This document shows, piece after piece, positions 43,868 to 51,972 of a DNA stretch of 64,000 nucleotides (position 1 is its first letter; every line of letters starts with the position of its first letter). A program made the position numbers and the translations under genes. The notes under the pieces were generated by a model. It saw nothing but the letters and a program-made list of their open reading frames with translations. It was not told the DNA's origin and did no database searches. Source of the DNA: Paenibacillus_V sp046244365 (GTDB lineage: Bacteria > Bacillota > Bacilli > Paenibacillales > NBRC-103111); NCBI RefSeq assembly GCF_046244365.1, contig NZ_CP176395.1, positions 4,526,001-4,590,000 on the forward strand, in the 5' to 3' direction.

Positions 43868-45626
43868 CGTTGTCGTCCTCTCCCTTGGGGAACGGCTTCA
43901 TCGGCAAACGAATCTCAACCCTTGCTCCTCCTGAATCCCGGTTGGCTAACTTCAAGTCGGCATGTCCTTCATACAGCAGCTCCAGCCTGCGCCGCGCATT
44001 CCATAAGCCATGCCTGCTTCCGTCCTTGCGCTCCAAGCTCCTCCCCTCTGCCAAGCTTTCCAGCACCTCTTGAGGGAAACCGCTCCCTGTATCCTCCATA
44101 ACGAGAAGCAAGCGAGGCTCGCTTTCATCCGATTCCAGCTTTCCTCTAAGGGTAAGACGGAACGGCTTTTCCAACGAAAAGGCGTGCTTAACGGCATTCT
44201 CCACGAACGTTTGAATAACGAGCGAGGGAACGGCCAGCTCTAATAAATAAGACGGAACCTCGATCTCGCTGCTCAGTTGGCCTGGAAACCGCAGCTCTTG
44301 AATCCGAATGTAATTCCGCGTATGCATAAGTTCATCTCCAAGGGAGACGAATGAAGCGCCGCTGCGAAATATATACCGGAAATAGTCCGCCAGACAGCGG
44401 GACATTTCCTGAATCAGCTTATAGTCGCCAACGGCGGCAAGGCTGTGCATAATGTTCAAGGAGTTCAAATAAAAGTGAGGGTTAATCGTCGTTTGAAGCT
44501 GTCTCAGCTCCGCTTGTTGCTTGCTCAATTGTTCCTCGTAAACATGGATTTTCAGCTCTCTAATCTGGGAGAGCATGTAGTTAAAGTTGTCGTTCACAAC
44601 GCGAAACTCTTCCGTCGAGGAACTGGATTCGGGAATTCCTTGCATATGACCTTCCCCGATTCGCTTCATCGCGGCGAGAAGCCTCCGAATCGGCAGCAAA
44701 ATCGTTCGGCGAAGCAGCAACAGGCTCAGCGGCAGCAGCACGATCGAGCCGACCGAAACAACCGTGTTCCATTCCCGGAGATTAAACAGGCCCTTTAAGA
44801 TTTTTTGTTCCGGTATTAGCGCTGCGAGGCGAAAGTCTCCCTGCTTCGATAACGCCCCCACGGTTAAATAACGCTCTGGCTTCCCGGATAAGCTGTAGCC
44901 TCCCTCGGCGAAGCTAAGATCGATTTCATTCTCGCGAATGAATGCGGTATGCATCATCGGCTTTCCTTCTGTCGTGGCGAACAAAGAAAGGCCGCTTTCC
45001 CCCAAGTCGATCAGCTTAAGCGGAACTAGCAGGCTGTCCGCCTTCACCCAAGCGCCGACGTAGGTGTTTCGTTCAGCTTGAAGCAGCCGCACAATATAGT
45101 ATCTGCCATCGATCTCGCGAACGGTCCAATTTCTCGCCTCATGTGGAGACTTCATGGAAGATAAGCTTAGCAATCGGACGATTTCTTCTCCTACCGCAAC
45201 TCGCTCGGAGTAAGACGGCCGCAAGCTATACGATTCAATAAGAGTGTTGTCGATAGCCGAATATATAAAAAATTCGTCCATCGTTCCGTAACGGGCGATT
45301 TCGTTCGTAAGCTGCTTGGAGAGCTGCACCTTTAACAGAGCCGCCTGCTCCTCGGACTGCCGCTTTTCCAACAACGGCAAATTCGGGTCGGAAACGATCA
45401 TGCCGATGAGGAAGCTGTCGATCTCTTCCAAAACGCCGTCTATTTGATTCATATAAAGTGAAATATAGCTTTGATTGCTCTCGGCTACCTGCGTTCGGAC
45501 GACTTGCGCGGCGTAATATTGGTTGAAATTAAGAAGGGCGATAAGCGGCACGAGAATAGCAGCTACGCCTGCCACCAGTTTGAAGCGAATCGTGTGCCTT
45601 AGCCCGCGACGGCCGCTACCAATCAT
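43842..45626 (-). CDS. YesM-type sensor histidine kinase
   Basis: About 594-aa membrane kinase: TM1 (about 20-40), an extracellular sensing domain of ~250 residues, TM2 (about 285-305), HAMP, His_kinase domain with the acceptor site TINPHFYLNSLNIMHSLA, and a C-terminal ATPase domain (VIQTFVENAVKHAF, LLVMEDTGSGFPQEVLE, SRHGLWNARRRLELLY). I place the start at 45626, where ATGA overlaps the TetR stop, rather than the GTG at 45638. Partner of the YesN gene downstream. The overlap with tetR joins this system to the esterase/TetR operon. Confidence 0.9.
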   Translation of the reverse strand: MIGSGRRGLRHTIRFKLVAGVAAILVPLIALLNFNQYYAAQVVRTQVAESNQSYISLYMNQIDGVLEEIDSFLIGMIVSDPNLPLLEKRQSEEQAALLKVQLSKQLTNEIARYGTMDEFFIYSAIDNTLIESYSLRPSYSERVAVGEEIVRLLSLSSMKSPHEARNWTVREIDGRYYIVRLLQAERNTYVGAWVKADSLLVPLKLIDLGESGLSLFATTEGKPMMHTAFIRENEIDLSFAEGGYSLSGKPERYLTVGALSKQGDFRLAALIPEQKILKGLFNLREWNTVVSVGSIVLLPLSLLLLRRTILLPIRRLLAAMKRIGEGHMQGIPESSSSTEEFRVVNDNFNYMLSQIRELKIHVYEEQLSKQQAELRQLQTTINPHFYLNSLNIMHSLAAVGDYKLIQEMSRCLADYFRYIFRSGASFVSLGDELMHTRNYIRIQELRFPGQLSSEIEVPSYLLELAVPSLVIQTFVENAVKHAFSLEKPFRLTLRGKLESDESEPRLLLVMEDTGSGFPQEVLESLAEGRSLERKDGSRHGLWNARRRLELLYEGHADLKLANRDSGGARVEIRLPMKPFPKGEDDNDAECINRR

Positions 45627-46249
45627 TGCCCGTTCCACAAGCTGAGCAGAAATTCCTTATAACGAATATTCTGCTCGATTTCCTCGGCTTTCGTCGCATC
45701 TTGATTCTGGCGGGAAATTAACACAGACTTCTGCAAATAAATGAAGTAAAGATGCGTCACCATCCGCGTGCGCTCGATCCAAACGAGCTTTTGTCCCGTT
45801 TCCTCCGATTGCAAATCCAGCGAAAACGCGCTCACGGATAGATGGGTTTCCTCGCTGATCAATTCCTTGAACGCCGGCAGCTCCGCCGGATTTTTGCCCA
45901 TGCTGGCAAAATACACGCTGAAGAGTGAATCGTAATACAGCAAGTCCGGGTGGTGCTCCCTCAGAAACAAATATTTATTCAGAATAGCCTCTATTGAAGC
46001 GCGAGGCGATTGGAAGTCGAATTCAAGAAGCAGTCTCCCGAACATTTTTTTGAGATTGTCCACGTACACCTCGGTCGCGAGCTGCTCCTTGTCTTTGAAG
46101 TGATGGTACAACGTCCGTCTGGACGTACCCGAACGGGCAGCGACGAGAACGAGGTCCGAGCCTTCGATCCCCTTCTCGCAAAACGTTTCCAACGCAGCCT
46201 CTTTGATCATTTCCCTCGTAAGCTGGAGCTGCTTCTCTCTAAGCTTCAT
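45623..46249 (-). CDS. TetR-family transcriptional regulator
   Basis: 208-aa repressor. The N-terminal TetR HTH shows LTREMIKEAALETFCEKGIE and VLVAARSGTSRRTLYHHFKD; the C-terminal ligand domain is helical and ends FLLSLWNGQ. AGGGGGAT lies before the ATG. It lies third behind two hydrolase genes in the same operon, 18 bp after the second, and probably represses it by binding TTACACACCGTGTGTAA at 48448-48464. The ligand is unknown; a product of the hydrolases is plausible. Confidence 0.9.
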   Translation of the reverse strand: MKLREKQLQLTREMIKEAALETFCEKGIEGSDLVLVAARSGTSRRTLYHHFKDKEQLATEVYVDNLKKMFGRLLLEFDFQSPRASIEAILNKYLFLREHHPDLLYYDSLFSVYFASMGKNPAELPAFKELISEETHLSVSAFSLDLQSEETGQKLVWIERTRMVTHLYFIYLQKSVLISRQNQDATKAEEIEQNIRYKEFLLSLWNGQ

Positions 46250-46267
46250 TGTGCGATCCCCCTTGTT

Positions 46268-47470
46268 CTAGGCTTGCATTCTAGCTTTCTCTGCATCCGC
46301 CGGTTCGGCTTCCTTGAACTGAAGAAAGCGGGAGCCCAGCGAGACGCGCTTGTTCTTGTGTATGATCCCGTCGAGCCACGTTATTAATTTCGTGCCTTCT
46401 TCCTCCGCCTCGTAGAAGGCTTTCATAGGCAGCAGAGTATGCGGAGTCGTATGCGTTGTCGAATCGTATTCATGGTCGGTGAGAAAATAATAAAAATTAG
46501 GCAATTGTTCATCAAGCCGACGGGTGGACGCTCGGAATTGATGGCTCCATTCCTCCAAGCTTTGCCTATTGATCTCGTCCCCTCTGCCGTTCAGCCTATT
46601 CTGAAACGAAGTCAGTACTTTATCGTGGACGGTGCAGGCATGAAGCAGAACCGAATGAGCAGGCATGGCCGTGCCGTTATGCCGGAATGCGGCTCCAATC
46701 ATATCCGCTTCCATCGGATAAGAGAACGTCCGCTGAAAATCTGCCTTCCAATTGTTGTCCACAATGGTCGGCCACTGATCGGAAACGAGAAAAGAACTGT
46801 CCGAGAGATGATAGATTTCGGCACTGGCGTAATGATTCGCGATTTCGCTCCCCCAGAAGGCGGAACCGAAGCCTCCGGCGCTGGAGCCTGCAATGAGCAA
46901 CTTATCCGGCGTTTCGAAATTCCGGTAAATCCACTGTAACGCTTCCTCTACGTTATTTCTACCGTTGTGCCTGACCGTTCGGGATTTTGAGCCGTTTTGG
47001 CTCTCATAACGGGCTGTCGTATGGCCAACATGAAAATCGCCGGACGCATAAGGGATAAACACGACGTTCCATTCCGAGAACGGATTGTCGGGACGTTGGT
47101 CGAAGATTCCACGATGCATGGTAAGGATATAAAAAGGAATTCGCGCGAAGTAATAGCCGAATTGTCCTTGCTTGAGATAAGAGCGCAGCGACAAAGGGAT
47201 ATGCGCCGTCTCGCCGTCCCAGCAGGCACCGCCTCCGCAAAAATAAACCATCAAATTGCGGCTTGCGCCTTTGCGGGTGTACAAAAAAAACTTCGAGCCG
47301 TCGGTTGCCGTTGCTTTTGTGCCCAGCTTCACTTTATTCCACTTGCCAGGCTTCGTTTGCTCAAAGCTGGTTTTGCTGCTCGGTCTCTTGAGAACTTTGC
47401 GGTTGAAGTACACGATGGAAAGCACAACAGCGGCAATGGAATAAAAAAGAACGCGCTTAATCGTTTTCAT
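46268..47470 (-). CDS. Pectin acetylesterase/notum-family hydrolase
   Basis: 400-aa alpha/beta hydrolase with an N-terminal membrane anchor (VLFYSIAAVVLSIVYFNRK). The oxyanion segment NLMVYFCGGGACWDGETA and the nucleophile KLLIAGSSAGGFGSAFWG (Ser in GSSAGG), plus a late His (TDHEYDSTTHTTPH), match the pectin acetylesterase (PAE) family, which removes acetyl groups from pectin. Facing outside the cell, it could deacetylate plant-cell-wall polymer before uptake of fragments. GAGG precedes the ATG. Substrate is inferred from the family and context. Confidence 0.85.
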   Translation of the reverse strand: MKTIKRVLFYSIAAVVLSIVYFNRKVLKRPSSKTSFEQTKPGKWNKVKLGTKATATDGSKFFLYTRKGASRNLMVYFCGGGACWDGETAHIPLSLRSYLKQGQFGYYFARIPFYILTMHRGIFDQRPDNPFSEWNVVFIPYASGDFHVGHTTARYESQNGSKSRTVRHNGRNNVEEALQWIYRNFETPDKLLIAGSSAGGFGSAFWGSEIANHYASAEIYHLSDSSFLVSDQWPTIVDNNWKADFQRTFSYPMEADMIGAAFRHNGTAMPAHSVLLHACTVHDKVLTSFQNRLNGRGDEINRQSLEEWSHQFRASTRRLDEQLPNFYYFLTDHEYDSTTHTTPHTLLPMKAFYEAEEEGTKLITWLDGIIHKNKRVSLGSRFLQFKEAEPADAEKARMQA

Positions 47471-47493
47471 TGGTCGATTTCCTCTTCCCGTCT

Positions 47494-48423
47494 TTAATTA
47501 ACGTCCTTAAGATTTTGGGTGCGGATATGCTTCCAGCCTTGATTGCGATGCATCTCGGGGCTCTTACCCGCAAAGGCGGCAGCGGCTTGCCCGTCCTCTG
47601 CCAACCGATACCGCAGCCACGCGGTCAGATAGCCTCTATGCATGCCTCCGTTCCCCATGCTTTCCAGATGGTCTGCACATTTCGTCATAGCCATGGCTGC
47701 CGCTTGCCCCGGACGAACCGCATGATAGGCTTTCGAATTGGAAGCTGTCGGAGAAATAATGAAATCGTGCGTACCGGCCATGAAAAACAAGTCGGCAGAC
47801 TGGCTCTCGATTTCATACACATCCTTCGCATCGCACCATTTCAGAGCCGGCAGAGCAATCGTAACAACCGTCTGAAGCGGCTTCTCCAAATACTTGTTGG
47901 CGTTCAGAACCCCGGTCGCGCCTTGAGATTGACCAACCGCGCCAATCCGATCCGTACGGATCTTACCATAGAAGAGACTTGTTGGCTTTTCATTCTCACG
48001 TAACACATAGTCGACGGTGTCCGCAATCTCCTTGCCGGTTCCCGTATTGCGGCAATAATTGCCGACAATCGCAAACCCCCAAGTGGCCAGATGAGCCAGC
48101 AAATCTCCATAATTCTCCGGCTGAGCATCCGAGCCGTTGCCCCATATGACAACCGGGCAGGCTTCCATCCGATCTTCCGGATAATCGATCCGATATAGCG
48201 GGCGTCCCTGTTCGTCATGAATGACAACGCTGGCGCTTCGGTAAGGCCCCGATTCGCGATACAGCCGCTCCAGCTTCTCCGGTCGATAGCGGTATAACCG
48301 CTCGCGTAATTTAAGCACATACATAAGCAGCACAATTATAGGCATGACCACCCACTTTATCCATGGGCGTGCTGTCGGCTGTTCCGAGGTCGTCATACGG
48401 TTTTGCAATCCTTTCTCATTCAT
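47494..48423 (-). CDS. Membrane-anchored alpha/beta hydrolase
   Basis: 309-aa protein with an N-terminal membrane segment (WVVMPIIVLLMYVLKL) and an alpha/beta-hydrolase fold: CPVVIWGNGSDAQPENYGDL, nucleophile IGAVGQSQGATGVLNA (Ser in GQSQG), Asp in FFMAGTHDFIISP, His in MHRGYLTAW. The fold resembles cutinase/polyester-hydrolase-type esterases. First gene of the operon with PAE and tetR. ATG at 48423 has only a weak ribosome site; the ATG at 48396, after AAAGGA, is an alternative start. Substrate unknown. Confidence 0.82.
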   Translation of the reverse strand: MNEKGLQNRMTTSEQPTARPWIKWVVMPIIVLLMYVLKLRERLYRYRPEKLERLYRESGPYRSASVVIHDEQGRPLYRIDYPEDRMEACPVVIWGNGSDAQPENYGDLLAHLATWGFAIVGNYCRNTGTGKEIADTVDYVLRENEKPTSLFYGKIRTDRIGAVGQSQGATGVLNANKYLEKPLQTVVTIALPALKWCDAKDVYEIESQSADLFFMAGTHDFIISPTASNSKAYHAVRPGQAAAMAMTKCADHLESMGNGGMHRGYLTAWLRYRLAEDGQAAAAFAGKSPEMHRNQGWKHIRTQNLKDVN

Positions 48424-48447
48424 TTTATGTTACACCTAGTTCATTCA

Positions 48448-48464
48448 TTACACACCGTGTGTAA
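48448..48464. promoter_or_regulatory. TetR operator palindrome
   Basis: Perfect palindrome TTACACAC-C-GTGTGTAA. It begins 3 bp after the -10 box and covers the expected transcription start, so a bound dimer would block initiation. Confidence 0.75.
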
Positions 48465-48467
48465 CAC

Positions 48468-48496
48468 ATTATAATTTTGAAAGCCCTTTCTGTCAA
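48468..48496 (-). promoter_or_regulatory. Consensus sigma-A promoter of the esterase/TetR operon
   Basis: On the minus strand: TTGACA (48496-48491), 17-bp spacer, TATAAT (48473-48468). A perfect match to the vegetative consensus, with the operator directly downstream. Confidence 0.9.
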
Positions 48497-48702
48497 CGAA
48501 ACGATTAACAGTTCCTTGGATCATTCTTACTTTGTTGCTTGAACGGGGAAATAAAGAGCTCATGAAAGGCAGTACGGTTATTTTAATTGACGCTGCTTGG
48601 ACAAAAGGATATGTACGAAGGACAAGCATGAGCTAACGTGTGAAAGACCATCCCAAGGTGATTGCCGAATCTTTGAACACGTTTATTCACTTGCGGGAAA
48701 GC

Positions 48703-48782
48703 ATATATGTTCTTGTCCATATAGAAAAAAACCGCGCAGCGCGCGGATCTTAATGAATGTATGTTCTTGGCTTCCGACATCG
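48703..48782. repeat. Dispersed hairpin plus TTCTTGTC element, copy e
   Basis: ATATGTTCTTGTCCATATAG, then AAAAAACCGCGCAGCGCGCG hairpin, then TTAATGAATGTATGTTCTTG and GCTTCCGACA. Two boxes on either side of the hairpin. It fills most of the gap between the hydrolase operon and the beta-helix gene. Confidence 0.55.
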
Positions 48783-48869
48783 CGCTTCTCCTCCTACTAT
48801 GTGTCGCGGGCAGCGCAACCTTCCGATTGCGTTTACGACATCTGTCTGCCCGCAACCACTCAAGTAAGG

Positions 48870-51296
48870 TCAGCTCGATGCGATAATCCCGTAGTCGCGC
48901 AGCGCATCCTTCAATTTATTCACTTCCGCCTCGAGCGCCGTCACCGTCGTGAGCGTCGTCGTTTTGACGATTCCCGGAAGCTTTCCGACTGCGCCAAACG
49001 TTTTGAGCACGGGTACGGTAAAGGAAACGTTCCCGCTTGAAGCGGCAGCCGTCAAGCTTCGGTCAAGCCGGAGCTCGTTCCCGCCGATTCGCAAGATTTT
49101 GCGCGATACCGTCGTACTGTCCGATTGCACGATATCGATCCATTGCCCCACCTTTAATTGCGAAGAGCTGCTTACGGTTATTTTGTTCGAGCCGCTGCTC
49201 CCTGTGGCCGTTACCCCGCTGAGCGACCCGATCGTGCCGCCTGACGCGCATTTGTAGCCGCTTGGCGTTTGGCCGTCCATAATGGATGTTTTGATCGAAA
49301 GCACGATGTCTCCCGGATCGAACGTTCCCGAAGCCGGCGGATGCTCGCTCGCGAATTTGATTCGTTTGTTCGTATCGGAAACGGTTACGGAGCCACCTAG
49401 ATCGAGCCAAGGCCCCCCTTGCTTCGCCTGAATGAAATTTCCGCTCGCTTCTACGTTCGTATAGGTGCCATCGTTGTCGTTTATGCGGATCGAATAGAGC
49501 ATTTTGCACGAATCGTACGTATCGATGATGCAGTTGTTCGAGATTTTGGCATTCATGGCCGTTTTGCGCAAATAGATGCCGGTATTGTATTGTTCAGTGA
49601 CAGCGGGGGACGGAAAATGGCCGGCATTGACGATGACGTTGCCGGTAATCTCCAGGTTGCTGAAGGTGCTCGTCTTGGGAGCGGGGTTCGGACATCCGAT
49701 GTGGATGCCGAACGTTGGGGCATTTCGGATAAGATTGTTGCTGATGAGGATGTTCCGGTATTCGATCCCTAACGGATTCACCGACGTATCAGCGCCGCGC
49801 GTAAATCCGATTCCGCATGTAAAAGCCCCGTCCAAGCTCGAACGGTACGTCAGCTCTTCCTTGAACAAGATCGTATTCCCGCTAATCGTAATGTTCTCGA
49901 AAGCGCCAACATCTTCCGCGCCTCCAGCCGTTCCGATGCCTGTCGTCGTTATCCGCAAATGAGCGGTATTATTAAGGCTTATCGTATTCCCGGAAATGGT
50001 CACGTTCTTGAGCGGGTAACCGAGCCGAGGCCACAATTGGATGCCGTTGTTCGCGTTGCTGAACGTGTTGCCGGCAATCGTCATGTCGCAGTGATCCAGC
50101 GCGGTGGTCTGCTCGCTCGCCTGCAGGTTGACGCCGGTACAATAGCCGTCGGTCACGTTGCCGGTAATGACACTTTGTCCGGTGTGCGTTTCGATCGCAC
50201 CGAGCGCCTTCGCGTCAATGGCCGCATAAAACTTGCAGTTCATGACCGTATGGTTCGTGCCGTTCAAATAAACGGCCGAGTTGTCGTAGTTCGCCGTCGA
50301 CGTCCCTTTGGCGTGCACAAAACGGAACTCGCAGTCGGTGATCGTCGCCTTTTGGCAGGTCGGTTTGTTCAGCGTGATCGTGTTGACGCCGCAGGTCGGG
50401 TCGAAGCGGACATGGTCGATGACGATATTCTCGTAATCATAAAGGGCAATGCAAAACTGCCGCCAGTAATAGTTTCCGGCAGCATCCTTGGCCGGATCGA
50501 TGCCGCACGACGTATTGTTGTCGACGTTCTGGTCGATGCAAAGGTGGGCGATGCGGACATTTTCGACTCTCGCCGAAGCCGGGTTCATGGTGCCGAATAT
50601 CGTCCAGTAGTCACCGGCGTTGTTTTTTACCTTAATGACCGAATTCGTGCCTTCGCCGAGCAGGTTGACGTTGCTTTTCAGGTCGATGCGGCTGCTTAGG
50701 CTGGGTGCGACGATATACGTTCCTCGCGGAAAAAAGACCGTACCGCCGCCCATGGCGGAAACGGCATTGATTGCATCCCGGATTCGCTGCGTATCATCCG
50801 TGCTGCCGTCCCCTTTGGCCCCGAACCACTTGACGCTCAGGTATTCCGTCTCGATGATCCGCTTGAACCGGTAGCCGGTGCCTGCCGGCGTGGACACGAC
50901 GATCGTTCCGGTATTGTCGGGGGATGTCGTATCGGCGGCATCGTACGCAAAAAAGCCTTCCTGCCCACTGTCCGTCACAAAGTAAATCGTCCCGGCCGCG
51001 GGCGCCGATGCCATCGACCGTAGTCCGGGAATCGTCGCGCATTCCAAGTTACCTGCCCCGGCCAGCATCTCTGCGGAGCCGCCGCCATAGACGGCAAGGG
51101 CAACTGTTTCTCCCATGCGGTTTGGAAGCAGGTTGCCCGCTGCGAATGCCGCTCCAGCCATTCCGATCGAGGCGAGGAGTTTCCTGCGGCTTATGAAGCC
51201 CCCCGTGTCACGGCCATCTTCGTTCCTCTCCGGCGTTTGCCCGCCGGATTCGTCTTCAGTCCAATCCCCTCGGTCCCGCTTCACACTGTCCTCCAT
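48870..51296 (-). CDS. Tat-exported parallel beta-helix (pectate lyase-like) protein
   Basis: 808-aa exported protein. A hydrophilic N-terminus precedes a twin-arginine-type signal (ISRRKLLASIGMAGAAFAAG, about residues 34-53). A linker with strand repeats follows, then the Pectate_lyase_3 opening VKWFGAKGDGSTDDTQRIRD and GGTVFFPRGTYIV (about 155-200). Long right-handed beta-helix repeats come next (many NITISGNTI/VTISGNTISLNN-type units) to about 660, then a C-terminal beta domain ending in a short coil (VTALEAEVNKLKDALRDYG). This fold is used by polysaccharide lyases, GH28-type hydrolases and phage tailspikes. GGGGAGG lies 7 nt before the ATG at 51296. Catalytic residues not assigned. Confidence 0.82.
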   Translation of the reverse strand: MEDSVKRDRGDWTEDESGGQTPERNEDGRDTGGFISRRKLLASIGMAGAAFAAGNLLPNRMGETVALAVYGGGSAEMLAGAGNLECATIPGLRSMASAPAAGTIYFVTDSGQEGFFAYDAADTTSPDNTGTIVVSTPAGTGYRFKRIIETEYLSVKWFGAKGDGSTDDTQRIRDAINAVSAMGGGTVFFPRGTYIVAPSLSSRIDLKSNVNLLGEGTNSVIKVKNNAGDYWTIFGTMNPASARVENVRIAHLCIDQNVDNNTSCGIDPAKDAAGNYYWRQFCIALYDYENIVIDHVRFDPTCGVNTITLNKPTCQKATITDCEFRFVHAKGTSTANYDNSAVYLNGTNHTVMNCKFYAAIDAKALGAIETHTGQSVITGNVTDGYCTGVNLQASEQTTALDHCDMTIAGNTFSNANNGIQLWPRLGYPLKNVTISGNTISLNNTAHLRITTTGIGTAGGAEDVGAFENITISGNTILFKEELTYRSSLDGAFTCGIGFTRGADTSVNPLGIEYRNILISNNLIRNAPTFGIHIGCPNPAPKTSTFSNLEITGNVIVNAGHFPSPAVTEQYNTGIYLRKTAMNAKISNNCIIDTYDSCKMLYSIRINDNDGTYTNVEASGNFIQAKQGGPWLDLGGSVTVSDTNKRIKFASEHPPASGTFDPGDIVLSIKTSIMDGQTPSGYKCASGGTIGSLSGVTATGSSGSNKITVSSSSQLKVGQWIDIVQSDSTTVSRKILRIGGNELRLDRSLTAAASSGNVSFTVPVLKTFGAVGKLPGIVKTTTLTTVTALEAEVNKLKDALRDYGIIASS

Positions 51297-51972
51297 ACTG
51301 ATGCCTCCCCAAAAAAAAATTTCGCAAGCCTGCCGCGGCCCTGGGACTGTTGGAGTCATATTCAGGAATGTTTGGATCTGGAATCGGATCGGTAAGCGCT
51401 TCGTTCAGCCGCCGCGCACATCATTCCCTACCACCTTAGCACGGGGCCGCGGAAATTGATTTATACGGCCGAACGTTTTTATTGCACTGCGTTTTACACT
51501 ACCGTTCGTTTTTTTTGCGTTAATCATTAATAGAGTCAATCGATGCCGGCATGATTTGGATTCATGAAAGGAGCAAAACAATTTGTCCTCCAACAGCCGG
51601 CTTCTCGTGTCCTCTTAGTTGAGCAACTATGTTCAATAGCTCTACAAGCTGACAACTACGTCAGTCTAATACATTAGTCTAATACTTTATTTCCAGTCTA
51701 AAATATTATTTTCTTCTGACAGGAGCCAGATGCGACGCTCTCGTCAGGCTCTTCCTTCAGCTGCTGCTGCTTCTCGATCGATCTCAGGGTGCCTGGCGCC
51801 GGGCGGCGGCCTGTGCCCCCCGCGCCCCGGCACAGAGCATTTGCCTCGGATCAGGATGGCCACGTTCTCGGGGGACAAAAGAAATTTCACATTTTACTAT
51901 CATTGGAAAACCATCTAATAATATAATTTGAGTATCCGAATCCCGTCGGAATATCGACATTGGAGGAATTCC
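51297..51972. other. Divergent intergenic region with repeats
   Basis: 676 bp without a gene. It has AGTCTAA direct repeats at 51663, 51676 and 51695 in an AT-rich stretch, and a GC-rich block (51787-51849) repeated after the next gene. Promoters for both flanking genes must lie here, but I could not choose boxes. Confidence 0.4.
51787..51849 (+). repeat. GC-rich direct repeat, left copy
   Basis: GTGCCTGGCGCCGGGCGGCG...GGCACAGAGCATTTGCC; the right copy is at 53989-54043 (GTGCCTGGCGCGGGCGGCGG...GGCACAGAGCGTTTGAC), same orientation. The two copies bracket the SLH beta-propeller gene. Confidence 0.7.
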
